Both the position numbers and the translations under genes were made by a program. A stretch of DNA of 64,000 nt, from positions 1,116,001-1,180,000 of the forward strand of contig KV748223.1 in the NCBI GenBank assembly GCA_001692895.1, read 5' to 3'. The notes beneath the pieces are model-generated. The model saw only the letters and a list, made by a program, of their open reading frames with translations, was not told the DNA's origin and did no database searches. Shown piece after piece: positions 46,633-58,185 of the stretch; the stretch's first letter is position 1; each line of letters starts with the position of its first letter. The DNA comes from Cenococcum geophilum 1.58 (taxonomy: Eukaryota; Ascomycota; Dothideomycetes; Gloniales; Gloniaceae).

Positions 46633-48720
46633 CTAATTTCGTCGAAGGCGAGGCAACTTAATCGGAAGAATTAAGGCGTTGACAATTACAAAAAGGACAA
46701 TGGCAGAAATGAATGTCACTCTCAAGCTTTGCGAGTATGCATGGATAACTGGATGAGTGTTAGCTCAAAATAATGATAGTTAATTTGTTGATGTACAGTA
46801 ATTACCTTGCACCTGATGCTTGTGATCTAGGTCTAAAATTGCTCGGACGGACTTCCGGACTTGCAAGACAATCTATCAGAGTATTTTATAAGCACAGGTC
46901 ATGAGATGAATCTTGCAGAATGTACCTCATCTTTGTTGCTCCCAGTTACAAATTGATTCAGATATACTGAGAGGGCATTCTGTACAATCAGACTGCTAAA
47001 CGAAACGCCCATGACCGTACCAAGACTTCTCCAGAGAGTCAATGTGCTAGTCATGACTGCTTGGTCTTCTTGTGTGCTAGTAGCAAGTGCTGCTAATGAA
47101 GAGGCAGGAAACGAAAGGCCCTGGCCTATACTCGAAGGAGCGATGAAAACAGTAGCTAGCCAAGTAGGTATACAGTCCCACATTGAGGACAGGCAAACCG
47201 AGCCCAGCAGCATGCACAAAGAACCAATAATGATAAGCTCTTTCATACGTCCGGTACCAGTCATAATAAATCCGCTCGAGACTCCACATATCGTAAGAGC
47301 AACAGACGGGCCAGCAAGACAAAATCCAGACGCTGACGGTGTATCGAGCTTCACAGCTTGAAAGTAAAGCGGTGCATTGAAGATGATTGTGTTGATACCG
47401 ATCTGAGCGAAGAAGTTGTTGAAGACTAGGTTCGCTCGCGGCTTGCTTGATAACATTTTCAAAGGCATGACGGGACGATCAGCTTTAGACTCGACACGTA
47501 CCAGTATCACACCTGCTATACCGGCGACCACGAGGGAAGTAATGACAGAAGGATGAGTCCAAGGATAAATGTTCCCTCCGAGGTTTAATCCCAGAATCAA
47601 GAATGCGACGAACGTGGTTAAGAAGAAGGATCCAGCCAGATCAAATCCTTTGATTGTATCCAGAATGTTCTTGTCGGAGTGCTTCGCCAGGTGTGGTCCT
47701 AACGATGCAGGAGTGGTAAATAATGCCAGAAGCAGGATTGCCAAAATGAGAGGTATCTGGACACCAAATGTCCACCGCCAACCGATTGTGTCGCAAAGGA
47801 ATCCACCAAAAGCCGCACCACATGCGCCCCCCAGACCAAAGAACAGATTGATGTAAGCTTGGTAAGTACCTCTTACTTCGATGCTAACCAGATCATTGGT
47901 CATGATGGAACCTCAATTCACATTTAGCAAGAAAACAATTTTGGGCCACAGTACTTACCCATAGCAAGGACAGCTCCAGCTCCAAGACCGCAGAAAGCCC
48001 TAGCCGCGATGAAGCTCCCAATACTTCCAGCAAGAGCACACCAAGCCGTGGTCATCGCGAGGCTGATTAAACCAAATAAATATAATGGCCGTCTACCAAC
48101 AGTATCGGAAATTCTTCCATAAAGCGGCTGAAATGCTGTGGAAGTGAGAAGAAATGCGGTGGAGAGCCAGGATGCAGAGTTAGAAGCGTGAAAATATGAA
48201 GTGATGACTGGATGGCTAGATGCCATCAAAGTTGAATCAAACAATGCTATCTTACTATGTTATTAGAATAAGTGTGATTTATGTCTGCAAGTGCGAAATC
48301 CAAAGAAAAGAGTAATTTCAGTTATTTGCCCTAGCACCTTTGAAATTCCCTGATCACCTCAAACAAAAAGCCACTCACAAAGTATCCAACCAATATGCCT
48401 CCAAATATCAGTCTAAATTTTGTCTTTGATACGCCACCAAGTAGAATCTCTCCTTCCGTAGGAGTCTCAGACTCGGCCGTAGTTCCTTGATCCTCATCGG
48501 GAGCGAGCCAATGGCTGTGAGTATAACTCCGGAGCTTACTGAGGTCTGGTGGATGTCCTGATTCTAGCCCAGGACCACCGGGCTCTTGTGCTTGAAGGTT
48601 CCCATTCTCTACAACGGCCTCATCTGTTCCATATGTACTCGAGGTAGACGAATTTAGTAAAGGAGATTCTTCATTATGAACACCATCGGCCCGACCTAAT
48701 AGAGAGTTGGAACCTGTCAT
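46633..48720 (-). CDS. MFS transporter, vacuolar basic amino acid (Vba/Fnx) type
   Basis: Five exons (48720-48379, 48250-47959, 47911-46926, 46872-46806, 46748-46633), 600 residues. An acidic, Ser-rich cytosolic head precedes the first helix ('FGGILVGYF'). The signature 'FDSTLMASSHPVITSYF' follows, then 'QPLYGRISDTVGRRPLY' (MFS loop 2-3 motif), 'GLGAGAVLAMGSIMTNDLV' and 'GGFLCDTIGWRWTFGVQIP' (DHA2-type motif C region). Fourteen helices are expected. This matches Vba1/Fnx-type DHA2 transporters, which move basic amino acids into the vacuole; some members are drug exporters, so the substrate is inferred. The final two short exons restore 'VRKSVRAILDLD' and 'FVIVNALILPIKLPRL', typical of the family end. 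Confidence 0.88.
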
Positions 48721-48943
48721 ATCTGAATTTTGTTGCTGGATTGACCGAACAGTATATTAGCTCCGGCCTGGCGAAGGAAACCATGAAAGTTTTGCGGAAA
48801 GTAAGAGCCGAGTCGCTTCCCATTCGGAAACGATGCAGCAAAATCTAGCCTCAACAGGCTAGTATTCTTTCCGATATCGCAGCCCATAACGAAACTGCTT
48901 GAAAGAGTCACCTGAAAGACAATAGTTCTTAACAGAATTTAAA
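48721..48943. promoter_or_regulatory. Short bidirectional promoter, MFS / glutamine amidotransferase
   Basis: Only 223 bases separate the divergent ATGs at 48720 (-) and 48944 (+). The two genes must share regulatory DNA, which suggests co-expression. No specific factor site was identified. Confidence 0.5.
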
Positions 48944-49797
48944 ATGAAGACACCTCTCCGAATAGCGGTCCTTGAGTGCGACACCCTGAAATATGGAGGG
49001 TACGGACGTGTGTTCAAGGTACTTCTCGATGCTGGAGCGGATGCTCTACGAATGCCGGATGTGGTATCCTCGAAGAGAGGCCTTGAAATTTCAAAATGGG
49101 ATGTTGTGAACGAGCAGAAATATCCAGCCCTAGAAGATATCGATGCCATCCTCATATCTGGATCTCGTAAATCCATGCCTCAAATATCCTATCATCAAGT
49201 TCAATCTCTAACTCTGCGTTACAGGGCATTCTTCTTTCGAAGACATTCCATGGATTCTCAAGCTTGTTGATTTCACCAAGAAGATTCTTGAGCAGGATCG
49301 AATACGTATTATTGGCGCTTGCTTTGGGCATCAGATCGTCGGCCGGGCAATGGGAGTTAAAGTTGACAGGAGTGACGCCGGGTGGGAAATATCCGTCACG
49401 CCAATGGAGTTGACAGCGAAAGGCAAGGACTTATTCAAGCAGGACAGCCTCGTAAGGTCGCCAATCCTCCATTCGAGCGCTGCGGATGCTGACCAGCTTT
49501 TTGCAGAGCCTGCACCAAATGCATAGAGATATCGTCTACGAATATCCCGAAGGTGTTGAAGAACTAGGCGCTTCTCCCCGTTGCAGCGTACAAGGCATGT
49601 ACGCAAAGGGGAGGATTATCACAGTCCAAGGGCATCCAGAATTTAACCAACAGATTATGACAGACCTGTTAGAAACAAGGCATGCTCAGGGCATCTTCAA
49701 CGACGAATTGTACGAGGATGGGATGGCCAGGGCAGGGAAGCATCATGATGGCGTGGCAGTTTCTTCTGCATTCTTGCGATTCCTGCTTGAAGACTAG
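48944..49797 (+). CDS. Class I glutamine amidotransferase-like protein
   Basis: Three exons (48944-49166, 49225-49451, 49507-49797), 246 residues. The sequence reads 'IDAILISGSR', then 'HSSFEDIPWILKLVDF', the nucleophile elbow 'IIGACFGHQIVGRAMG' with catalytic Cys, and 'ITVQGHPEFN' with catalytic His. The product resembles stand-alone GATase1-like proteins of yeasts and filamentous fungi, with no attached synthase domain. These are thought to hydrolyse glutamine or related amides, possibly gamma-glutamyl compounds. The second splice joins 'DSL' to 'SLHQMHRD', restoring the family motif. The divergent neighbour is an amino acid transporter, so a shared nitrogen role is plausible but not shown. 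Confidence 0.88.
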
Positions 49798-50437
49798 AGT
49801 GCAATAAACTCTTTGATGATAATGGGAAGAAGCCCGTTGATTATGCATTTATCAGAGTTTCTTTCAGACATGAGCATACTTGGCAAACATGTCCAACGTA
49901 CCACTCGGCAATGGGGTGGAGTGGTTGCTTGGAAGCTTGCGACGCATTAAAGAAGATGATATCACCGACGAAGATTTTACCTAAGACCTTAGCATGGGTC
50001 TGCGATCTTTATGCGGGGAGTACGAACTTGCTATTCCGGCATTGTTCTGTTCTGTTCGCATTGTGCAATGGGCAATGGTCAAAGCCATCAGCTGAGGAAA
50101 GCTGTCTTTTCGTAGGGCTGACGGCTTCTTCAGTGCTTTTTGCAGAGTGCACGGGGCGCAGTCGAAGGCCTGGAGGATTTTGCATGGTGGCGTGGGTGTT
50201 TGCGTGGTTAGCGGCGTTGCCCAAATTAGGATTCGCCGCTGCATCCCTGGAAACCGTAGTATCTCAAAGTCGTGCCGTTTAAGCTCTGACAATCGCTCTT
50301 AATCTTTCCACAACACCCCCGCCTCAACTTATTCACTCGTTACTTTCTTCATATCACCATCTTCTTCTTGATGCCGTGTCCGCTCGCTGCTGAATGTCCC
50401 TTTCTCTGAATAGCTTCCTAGTGTCTGGTGTTCCCCG
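49798..50437. other. Intergenic / apyrase leader
   Basis: Frames such as 49911-50282 have no motif. The pyrimidine-rich stretch at 50300-50430 is probably the 5' leader of the apyrase gene. Confidence 0.45.
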
Positions 50438-52742
50438 ATGGGAAAGTGTACGCAAGCGTCCCTCAGCTCCTTATCGCAATACGGGAAAAACTTTCTGCTA
50501 ACACCACATCTGTCACAGGGAGATATGGTGTCATCCTGGATGCTGGGTCATCGGTATGTTCATACCTGCGCTGATTTCTACTGCATTGTGCGACAAAAAC
50601 GCTGATTATCCGAAAGGGGACCCGAATCCACATCTATCGATGGCTTAACAGCGAGAAGGCTCGCACCGAAGCGAGCCAGAGTGAATTGCAAAGTCTTCCG
50701 GTCCTAGAGACAGAGAAGAAATGGACCAAGAAGATACATCCCGGTATACTCGAGTCTCCCGTCCTTTGTTAACTTTGCGACGGTGCTGATTCCCATCTGA
50801 TGTAGGTATCTCGGCTTTCGGCGACACTCCCAACGATGTCGGGCCTGACCACCTAGAACCTCTATTCAAACATGCTCTTGAGATAATACCTAAGGAGGAA
50901 GTGGAGAATACTCCGATTTTTCTACTGGCTACTGCGGGAATGCGAATACTGCCGCAACTGAAACAAAAGGCTGTACTAGAACAAGTGTGCAATTATGCAC
51001 GGAAGACAACAGATTTCCAACTACCGGACTGCGACCTACATATCAAAGTTATTCCCGGAGAAACGGAAGGGTTGTACGGGTGGATTGCAGCCAATTACTT
51101 GCTAGGAGGTTTTGACAAGCCCGAAGAACACGACCATGGAAAGGGCCACCACACGTACGGATTTCTGGATATGGGAGGCGCATCCGCACAAATTGCCTTT
51201 GCACCTAACGCGACTGAGGCTGAGAAGCATTCCAATGACCTTACACTATTACGGATGAGAACAGTGAACGGTGAACCGATGGAGTACAAAGTTTTTGTCA
51301 CTACATGGCTTGGATTTGGAGTCAATCAAGCTAGGAAACGCTACGTGGAGGCTCTTTTACAGGCCAGTCCTGAAGCTCAAGAGTTGCCAGATCCTTGTCT
51401 ACCATCAGGACTTAATGTCACCACAGAGGGCAAACCGATCACACCAGGCTCAGATGAAGAGGTAGGGGGAAAGCCACATCTTCTAGGCACGGGTAACTTT
51501 CCGGAATGTTTGCGCCAGACATATCCACTGCTAGATAAGGATGCCCCATGCCCGGATCAACCATGTATGCTTCACGGCGTTCACGTACCAGCCATCGATT
51601 TTGACGTAAACCACTTTGTCGGCGTTTCAGAATACTGGCATACAACTCACGAAGTCTTCGAGATGTCACACAAGGACAAAGCCTACGACTTCCATGCCTA
51701 CCAAAAACGGGTCAGGGAGTTCTGCAGTCAAGACTGGGAAGTTATCCAGGAGGGGATCAAGGAAAAGAAATGGGGAAAGAAAGTAGACGAAACAACCGCT
51801 CTGGAAGTCTGCTTCAAGGCCTCGTGGCTGATCAGCGTTCTTCATGACGGCATTGGTGTCCCTCGCGTAGGCATTGAACATATGAAGGGGGGGCATAACG
51901 GCACAAAAGCAGTTCTGGGCCATGCAAAAGAGAAGGGCTTTTTAGATCCATTCCAGGCTGTTAGCAAGATTGACGACGTGGAAGTCAGCTGGACATTGGG
52001 AAAGATGGTACTTTACGCTTCCAGTGAGATACAAGCACCGCCAGAAGCTTTGGCTGTTGGCTTTGGTAGCAATGAGCCAGGCATACCTTCCGACTTCCAA
52101 TATGCTGGTGGCAAGTACGTGCCATTACCTGGCGATCTCCCTGGCGATGAAGACTGGCACGATACTTTATTCAAAGAATCTCCTCGTCGCATCCCTGGTC
52201 TTCTCATATTCCTTCTTATCGTTTTCGTTGTCTTATTCATGCTCTGTGGCCGCGATAGGAGAAANACCATGCGCCACAGAGTCAGCCATATCTTCGGTCG
52301 CAGATCAGGCTCATCGAAACGACGCCGTGGTTTCGGAGGTAAACTCTTTGGCCTCAGCAACTCGCCCACGTATGAGCGAGTCCTTGAGAGCGGAGAGAGC
52401 GCAAATGAGTTCGAGCTTGGCGAAGCCGACTCCGACAACGATCACTCCGACTCCAGCGAGGGCAGCCGCGTTGGCAGGACCTCTGGCTGGGCTACTCCGC
52501 AAATCAAAGCTGGATTTGACCATGGACCGTCGAATTATTTCGACAATAATCCGGTTACACAAGGAGCCGGGTTGGGCCTTGGCCCGCCGTCTGTTTTCAG
52601 TAATGCGATAGGGAGAGGCGGATTGATAGCTCGGACGGACAGCAAGGAGAGGATGGTGGGGCCAGGTCATCGAAGTCGTGCAGGCAGTCCCACTAGGATG
52701 CGAAGTCCGATGATGACGTCGCTGAAAGAGCTGGTTGATTGA
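50438..52742 (+). CDS. ynd1: Golgi apyrase (GDA1/CD39 family, Ynd1 type)
   Basis: Four exons (50438-50447, 50519-50553, 50617-50743, 50806-52742), 702 residues. The first exon is 10 nt. The apyrase conserved regions are in order: 'YGVILDAGSSGTR' (ACR1), 'FLLATAGMR' (ACR2), 'GETEGLYGWIAANYL' (ACR3), 'FLDMGGASAQIAFAP' (ACR4), and 'KASWLISVLHDGIGVP' (ACR5). A single helix near the C-terminus ('GLLIFLLIVFVVLFMLC') and a cytosolic tail rich in Ser/Gly identify the Ynd1 type rather than Gda1, which has an N-terminal anchor. It hydrolyses nucleoside di- and triphosphates in the Golgi lumen, supporting nucleotide-sugar exchange for glycosylation. An N at 52265 makes one residue ambiguous just after the helix. 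Confidence 0.94.
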
Positions 52743-53340
52743 TAGGAGTTGTACCCTCGGCGTTATTCATTTCTTCCTCGGAATTGAGAGGGCATCGTTG
52801 CGGCGTTATTGCCCCCCTTGATGTGGTAGTGGCTTGATTATGGGATGGGTTATTAGATTACTGGGGTTCAGGTTTTTTTTGGTTCATGGGCTTTTCGGGC
52901 TTTAGAGCTCTGTGGTTCGAGTTTTGCGTCTGCTGAATGTGTTTATGTGTTTCGGAATGAGACATACGCTGGCTTTTATGTTAAAAAGTGTGAAGTACGA
53001 GAAGAATTTATTGTTACTATATTCTTGAATATCTATTTATTCAAAGATATATCACTTTAATGCCGATTTATATCCTTTCAGTGAACCTAATATTGCGCGT
53101 GAAATCTTGCGACAGCACACAATTGGAGATATGATGATCGTCGTGTAAATTCATTTCTAGTTATCATTCTTACAAGAATAAAGTCATTGCCGAAATATCG
53201 GTAAAAATCGCAGAGCCGTAACGTCACGCATCGCCCCCCCCCTCTTGGGGGACAAATCTCATCGCCAACAGACGGGCGTACATAGGTACAGCCCTCCCCC
53301 ACTTCACGTACTGTTGTTCTATCTAGTACAAAGGAGGGGG
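52743..53340. other. Intergenic, 3' region of apyrase
   Basis: AT-rich 3' flank followed by transposon-derived sequence. No gene is seen. Confidence 0.4.
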
Positions 53341-54950
53341 GACAGACACAAAACGGAGCCGTCGCAATGAAACGGATACAAAGGAAGGCAGCACACCACA
53401 TCTCAAGGGGTTGGCGAACCACACCCGCAGGTGCCCTGAACGCAGCCCTATACCTCAAACCGGCGCAGCAGCTACTCCAGGAGATAGCCGCAGACCCCCT
53501 CATTCGTATGGCCGCAAAGGAACACTGCGCTAGGATGATAGCAATTGCAAACACTATGGCGAAACACGAAAGCCTCCTAGCACCCATAAGGCCGCACTCT
53601 ATAGGAGATTTGGGCCCCACGCCCTAGACATTGAGCCCACAACAGTCTCTGTCAGCGAGCCCTAGGGGCTACACCCTACTGTCAAGATAGCAGCCTTAGC
53701 AGAGGCGCAAAGACAAACCACGACGAGCATCACAAGGACTTAACAACGCACCGGTACACTAACGGGTCAGGAATTGACGAGAAGATAGGAACAGCAACAG
53801 TCAACCCAGAACAGGGCACCCGCCTAGGAGCCTATGTATGGCCCCAAGGACAGTACTCGGTTTTCGATGGAGAGGTCCACGGTCTGGAGATGGCAATGGA
53901 ACAGCTATCAAACGACACCCAACTAACACCAGCCGTTATACACGCGGACAACAAGGATCTTGCATAGTCAGTTACCGACTCCAATGCCCGGAACGGCCAG
54001 CAGTTCTTACGCCGTTTTCATGTCCTGTACAAGTGGACTTTACGACCTGTGGAAATCCACTGGACCCCTAGCCATGAAGGAATACTCGGAAATGATGAAG
54101 CCAACGAAGCCGACGAAGTCGCCAAGATTGCCACAGGATAGAGACCTGAGGGAAAGGGAACCCCAAAAGTCAAGGCCAAGGACACCTTGCCATCAAGGAA
54201 CCACCCCAGACGGCAAATGTACGAGTTCACGCAGAAAAGGTGGGCCCAACTATGGGAAGACACCCGCAGAGGCCGCCAACTGCTGGAGATAGTCAAACGC
54301 CCTACATTAAAGGTCCTGGGCAAATATAACGGGCTATCGAGGCCACTATGCTCCTTTGCGATCTAGCCAAGCACCGGAATCATAGGATTTAATAACCACT
54401 TGGCCACCGTTAGGAGCACCGCCGTGAACTCGCCCATGTGTTGACTCTGCCCTAATGATTAGAGATAGACTGTCTTCCACATCCTATATAAATGCACCCG
54501 GCTTGAGAGGGAGAGGGAGGAAATGTGGCAGGAAATAGGAGGTAAGAAACCAAACATATTAGAACTGCTGAGCAATCCAGAGATGGCCAAACATGCCGCG
54601 ATCCTAGTGCTGAAGACGAGAGTCCTACAGCAATTCAGGCAGGTCGACGCTGACGCTAAGCAAACCAACCTAGGGGCCATGGGGTTGGAAAGCAGGATAG
54701 GAAGAGATGCAGGGCCAAGCCCGCAACCCAAATTTGGCTGCCGGTCCCACTCTACAGGCATGAAAACACCACAGAGAGCTCCTTCTATATAGCAGTCCCA
54801 AGGGGTTGGAACCCACAGTAGATACCGGACTCTTCGGGCCTCTAGACAGCCTAATAAAAGAACCAACCAACCATCACCCCCCTCTAAAACAGTGCACCCA
54901 TATAACTTCACCAATAGAGCCATATTAATAAAGTTATATAGGGTGTTTTG
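53340..54950 (+). mobile_element. Degenerate non-LTR retrotransposon 3' part (RNase H)
   Basis: The plus strand carries the tail of a LINE-type polyprotein split by stop codons. 'MKRIQRKAAHHISRGW' at 53367 resembles the linker after reverse transcriptase. From 53755 an RNase H domain reads 'YTNGSGIDEKIG', 'DGEVHGLEMAMEQL', 'VIHADNKDLA', stop, then 'EIHWTPSHEGILGNDEANE'. The first catalytic Asp (expected YTDGS) is Asn, as a G-to-A change would give. Further stops interrupt the rest, including a Tad1/I-like tail around 54523-54670 ('GGKKPNILELLSNPEMAK'). The element is 5'-truncated with no intact reverse transcriptase in the window. It ends near 54950, where an AT-rich tract begins. Confidence 0.75.
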
Positions 54951-55506
54951 TTAAATCTACTAAACTTAAATTAAGGCTCTGCGCTGACTAATATAATCCC
55001 TCCCGGGCTCTAAATTATATAAATAAGGACTTATGTTATAGCTTTAGGGTAGAACTATTAAATAAGCCTTTATTTATAAAATATAGAGTTATACTAGTGG
55101 GGCTACAGGGGTGTATTGTTTTAGTGAAGGGTGCGATGCTTACCGGTCTTTTGGAAAATGCTGTACCGATATTTCGGTGATGACTGTAAAGCGTATTTTC
55201 TAACCATTTGGATTGTTTCATCGGCAATCTGCTACGCCAGAAAGCTATCAAAGTATTAACAGTTCTTGTAGCTATGTTTATACATATATTAAACAAAACT
55301 ATGCGAGGAGAGGCTCCGTGAACAAGACACCGAAATCCAAACTCAAAACGCCACTAAACACCTTGCCATTATTCTTACGGACCAAACTATATGATCGCTC
55401 AATCTTTCGAGATCCCGTTGAGCTAAAATGGATACAAACTCCAGTCTTTGGGGACGATGACATCTAGTAAGAACTTCTCCATCGCTAGCGAACCGTCTAT
55501 CAAATT
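54951..55506. other. AT-rich spacer
   Basis: Mostly AT-rich sequence between the retroelement remnant and the caspase-like gene's 3' end. Short frames lack motifs. Confidence 0.4.
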
Positions 55507-56893
55507 TCAACCATCGGAGTTACTATCGAGGCTACCATTCACCATCTTTTTGTTACGCGGGGTGTCCTCGGAGTGGTCCGGAGTCATCTGGTCAGCTTTC
55601 CGCTTCACGCTCGTAGAGGATTGGGAAGAACCGCCTGGAAGACTCTTCCATCTATTGAGAGAAGTAACCATCGTCGCAGCGGTCTTAAAGGTAGCCCTCG
55701 GCGGCCTAGCATTCTTAAAATCGAGCCATAATATGTTGTGGACAGGTGCGCGGGCATTGTGAAACGCCTTTGGTAGGGTGCGAGTAAGGACATCGATCTG
55801 CAGCTGGGACAACCGATCATCCCTCAGTGCAAATTGGAGAGATAGTAGACCCCTTGGTGTTTCCTTTTTTGGGCCTGCAACCTGGTTCTGTTGTCCACCT
55901 TTCATAGGGCTCAGCCTGACATGTCGGTTGTTGTTTGGTATTCCACGCCAGAGGGCTGGAGGAGTATTTGGCCGCTTGACAATAACCTTTTCATGCAAAT
56001 CTCGCGTGCTGAAGAAACTATCCTTAAATTGCGCCGCAAGAGCTTCCAAAGACTCTATTAATGCTCTCGTGAAGGAATGCTTCCCAGGTCTGGGAGTCAC
56101 TTGGTCGACCCCACTCGCAGCCATTATCTCGAATATCCTAGAAAAATCTAGGATGCTTCTAGCATAAGGGTTACTGGCAAAACAGCAGTCCATTAAAGCA
56201 AAGATATCGCCTTCTACGTTATTTACTAATGTCCTAACTGCTTCATTCCAAGACACTCTTGGCAACTCACTTCCGGACTCCTCGAACTCGTCGGAACTAG
56301 ATCTTAAAGCGTCAGCTGAGACCCTATCGGAGCGTTATGGTCTAGGTCAACGTACGCGGCTAGGTACAAGATATCCTCCTTGTGATTATATATCCCATGC
56401 CCAGCATAATACAGAATCAAGAGGTTGTGTTTTGCGTCGTTCTCGAAGGCAAAGCGAGTGATTTCGCATTCAAGCCGGAGTTGAGGCTTTACGGCGTCCA
56501 GCTCTACCACCGTCGTTTGGTAATTGAATGTCTCCTTGAATAATTTCTCTAAATCTCTAACCTGCCAACTATGTTAGTCATTGTCTCTAATGGCATCGGT
56601 TTTGACGTAATTACTTCCTGTGCTACTTCTAGCTGGTCTATTTCGTCGTGCCATTTAATCAACAGGACGGAAACATGTTGGTATCCATCCGGTAAACCCA
56701 TATTCTTACTGATTGACTGATCCCACCAGCCTTGCATCTTAGATTGGCAGTTCTCAGCCTCATTCTGTCGTTGGTTTGTTGTGACTGCGCTAGGTTGAGG
56801 GATCTCCAGCTGCGGAAGAGCTGCTGGGTCAGGTCTACAGAGTGGAAGTGAGGCCTCCACTACAGTATCAGGATATGGCGGTGTCCTTACCAT
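55507..56893 (-). CDS. Caspase-fold protein (peptidase C14-like)
   Basis: Three exons (56893-56615, 56561-56356, 56296-55507), 424 residues. After a Pro-rich head comes 'MGLPDGYQHVSVLLIKWHDE', typical of a fungal caspase-like family. Next are 'LLILYYAGHGIY' with the catalytic His (about residue 148), and 'GDIFALMDCCFASN' with the catalytic Cys (199 or 200), matching the caspase/metacaspase His/Cys dyad. The remainder, about 200 residues, ends in a Lys/Ser-rich tail. The second splice (donor GTACGT) restores frame exactly. No prion-forming or death-fold N-domain is visible. These proteins are accessory in fungi and are often linked to regulated cell death or NLR-type loci; the role here is inferred from neighbours. 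Full activity would require checking the second Cys and oxyanion residues against structures. Confidence 0.85.
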
Positions 56894-57641
56894 CTTTTGG
56901 CCTCTGCAACAGCTCTAGACAAAGTGAATGTGAGGAAGCTGTTCCGCATGCCGAAACCAATGCGGAGGCTGGCCTGATTTTACATTGTGACAAACAGCCT
57001 CTTAAGGCTCGTTCCAAGTGAGGCTGAGCTTTGTCTTGGTACTCTCTCCTTTTCAGCTCGTTGTGTGCGCAGGCCGGAGGTCAAAAAAGCCTGGTATTGA
57101 GAAACAAGCCACTCGGGCCACTATTGATTGCGATCCGTTTGATCACCCTATCATATGCAACTTCGGGAGGGGCCTGCAAAAATGACCCCACCATTCAACT
57201 CCCACCACCACCAGCTTGTGTGCCTCGTTGCCTTTTTGATGTTTTATGGCGCATTGCAAACTCTACTTGTGAAAGGGGCGCAGCAAAGTTCCCGCTCTTC
57301 GCATGTCGTACTTGTGCCTTCATGGCACGGTTTCGAAGGACAAGAGTTGGACTACTCATAATGTTTCTCACCGTAGAATGGGTAAATCCTCAAGGGCGAC
57401 ACAAGTGAAGGGCGTCGCGAGAGAAAAAGGCAACGAACGCAATTATTAAGAATAGGGCAAATCCTCATCCGCAGGCTGACACAAAAGCTGGCGACTCTGC
57501 CCACCACGCCTGCCACTTTCCAAACAAGGCTTTGCCATTTCGCTTTCACAGCGAGCTGTGCCTTTTGTGGCACCCAAGAACACCACAACATCACGCAAAT
57601 ATATACCAGGCATACTCTCAGGCACGCAAACACCGGAAAAC
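56894..57641. other. Divergent promoter region of the caspase-like and small basic genes
   Basis: No supported gene. Frames such as 57155-57361 are short and motif-free. Confidence 0.4.
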
Positions 57642-58027
57642 ATGACTGACCAGGTAAAACACATGCTACATGGATGTGAACCCCTGCTCACCACTCCTTA
57701 TCAGGAGTCGATTACTCCAAAAATCCCGCCAGACAGGGCAGGAGTTGCAAAGGGCAAGCGGGCGAATGTGTGTATGCCTTATACTCAGTTATCGCTTCCT
57801 AGAACTCATTATTCTGATGCTTCATTCAGTATCCACGAAGTTATAGGGACGGGAAAGACGTCGCGGTCACTGAGGTTGGACCTAATCTTACGAAGAAGAA
57901 GACGCTCAAAGTAGCGGAAGGAAGGCAGAATACAGACGGGAAATGGGAGTACAAGCTGAAAGATTCGAGCGGGGTCATATATCGAGGCGGCCACTGGTTT
58001 CCAGAGGCTGAAGTTAGACGGGCGTGA
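57642..58027 (+). CDS. Small basic protein, possible SH3-like fold
   Basis: Two exons proposed: 57642-57653 (12 nt, Met-Thr-Asp-Gln) and 57830-58027, joined in phase by a 176-nt intron with GTAAAA donor and TTCAG acceptor. The 69-residue product includes 'YRDGKDVAVTEVGPN', a Lys-rich run, then 'GKWEYKLKDSSGVIYRGGHW' and 'FPEAEVRRA'. The 'WEYKLKDSSG' pattern resembles small fungal proteins with a Tudor/SH3-like barrel (a 'hypervariable adaptor' type), although I cannot name a family. The gene sits between the caspase-like and DUF6594 genes. The splice model is my own reading and the start exon is the weakest part. Confidence 0.5.
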
Positions 58028-58185
58028 TTGGTTCATATTGTATGATTGTTGCGGCCCTGGCCTGATTGTATCTTAGCCTTGTGCGCATTGGCTACTTTTC
58101 CGGTGAGAAGTGGTGGGGAACATATATATACACCTTAAACAATTTACACAATATTCTTTTAACAGAACACACAACAGTGTACATA

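Noticed and set aside
49911-50282. 123-codon plus-strand frame before the apyrase gene
   Set aside because: Cys/Leu-rich with no motif; position suits a leader or spacer rather than a gene.
46368-52265. Single ambiguous bases (N at 46368 and 52265)
   Set aside because: Each lies in a well-supported exon and affects only one residue; these are assembly ambiguities, not biology.
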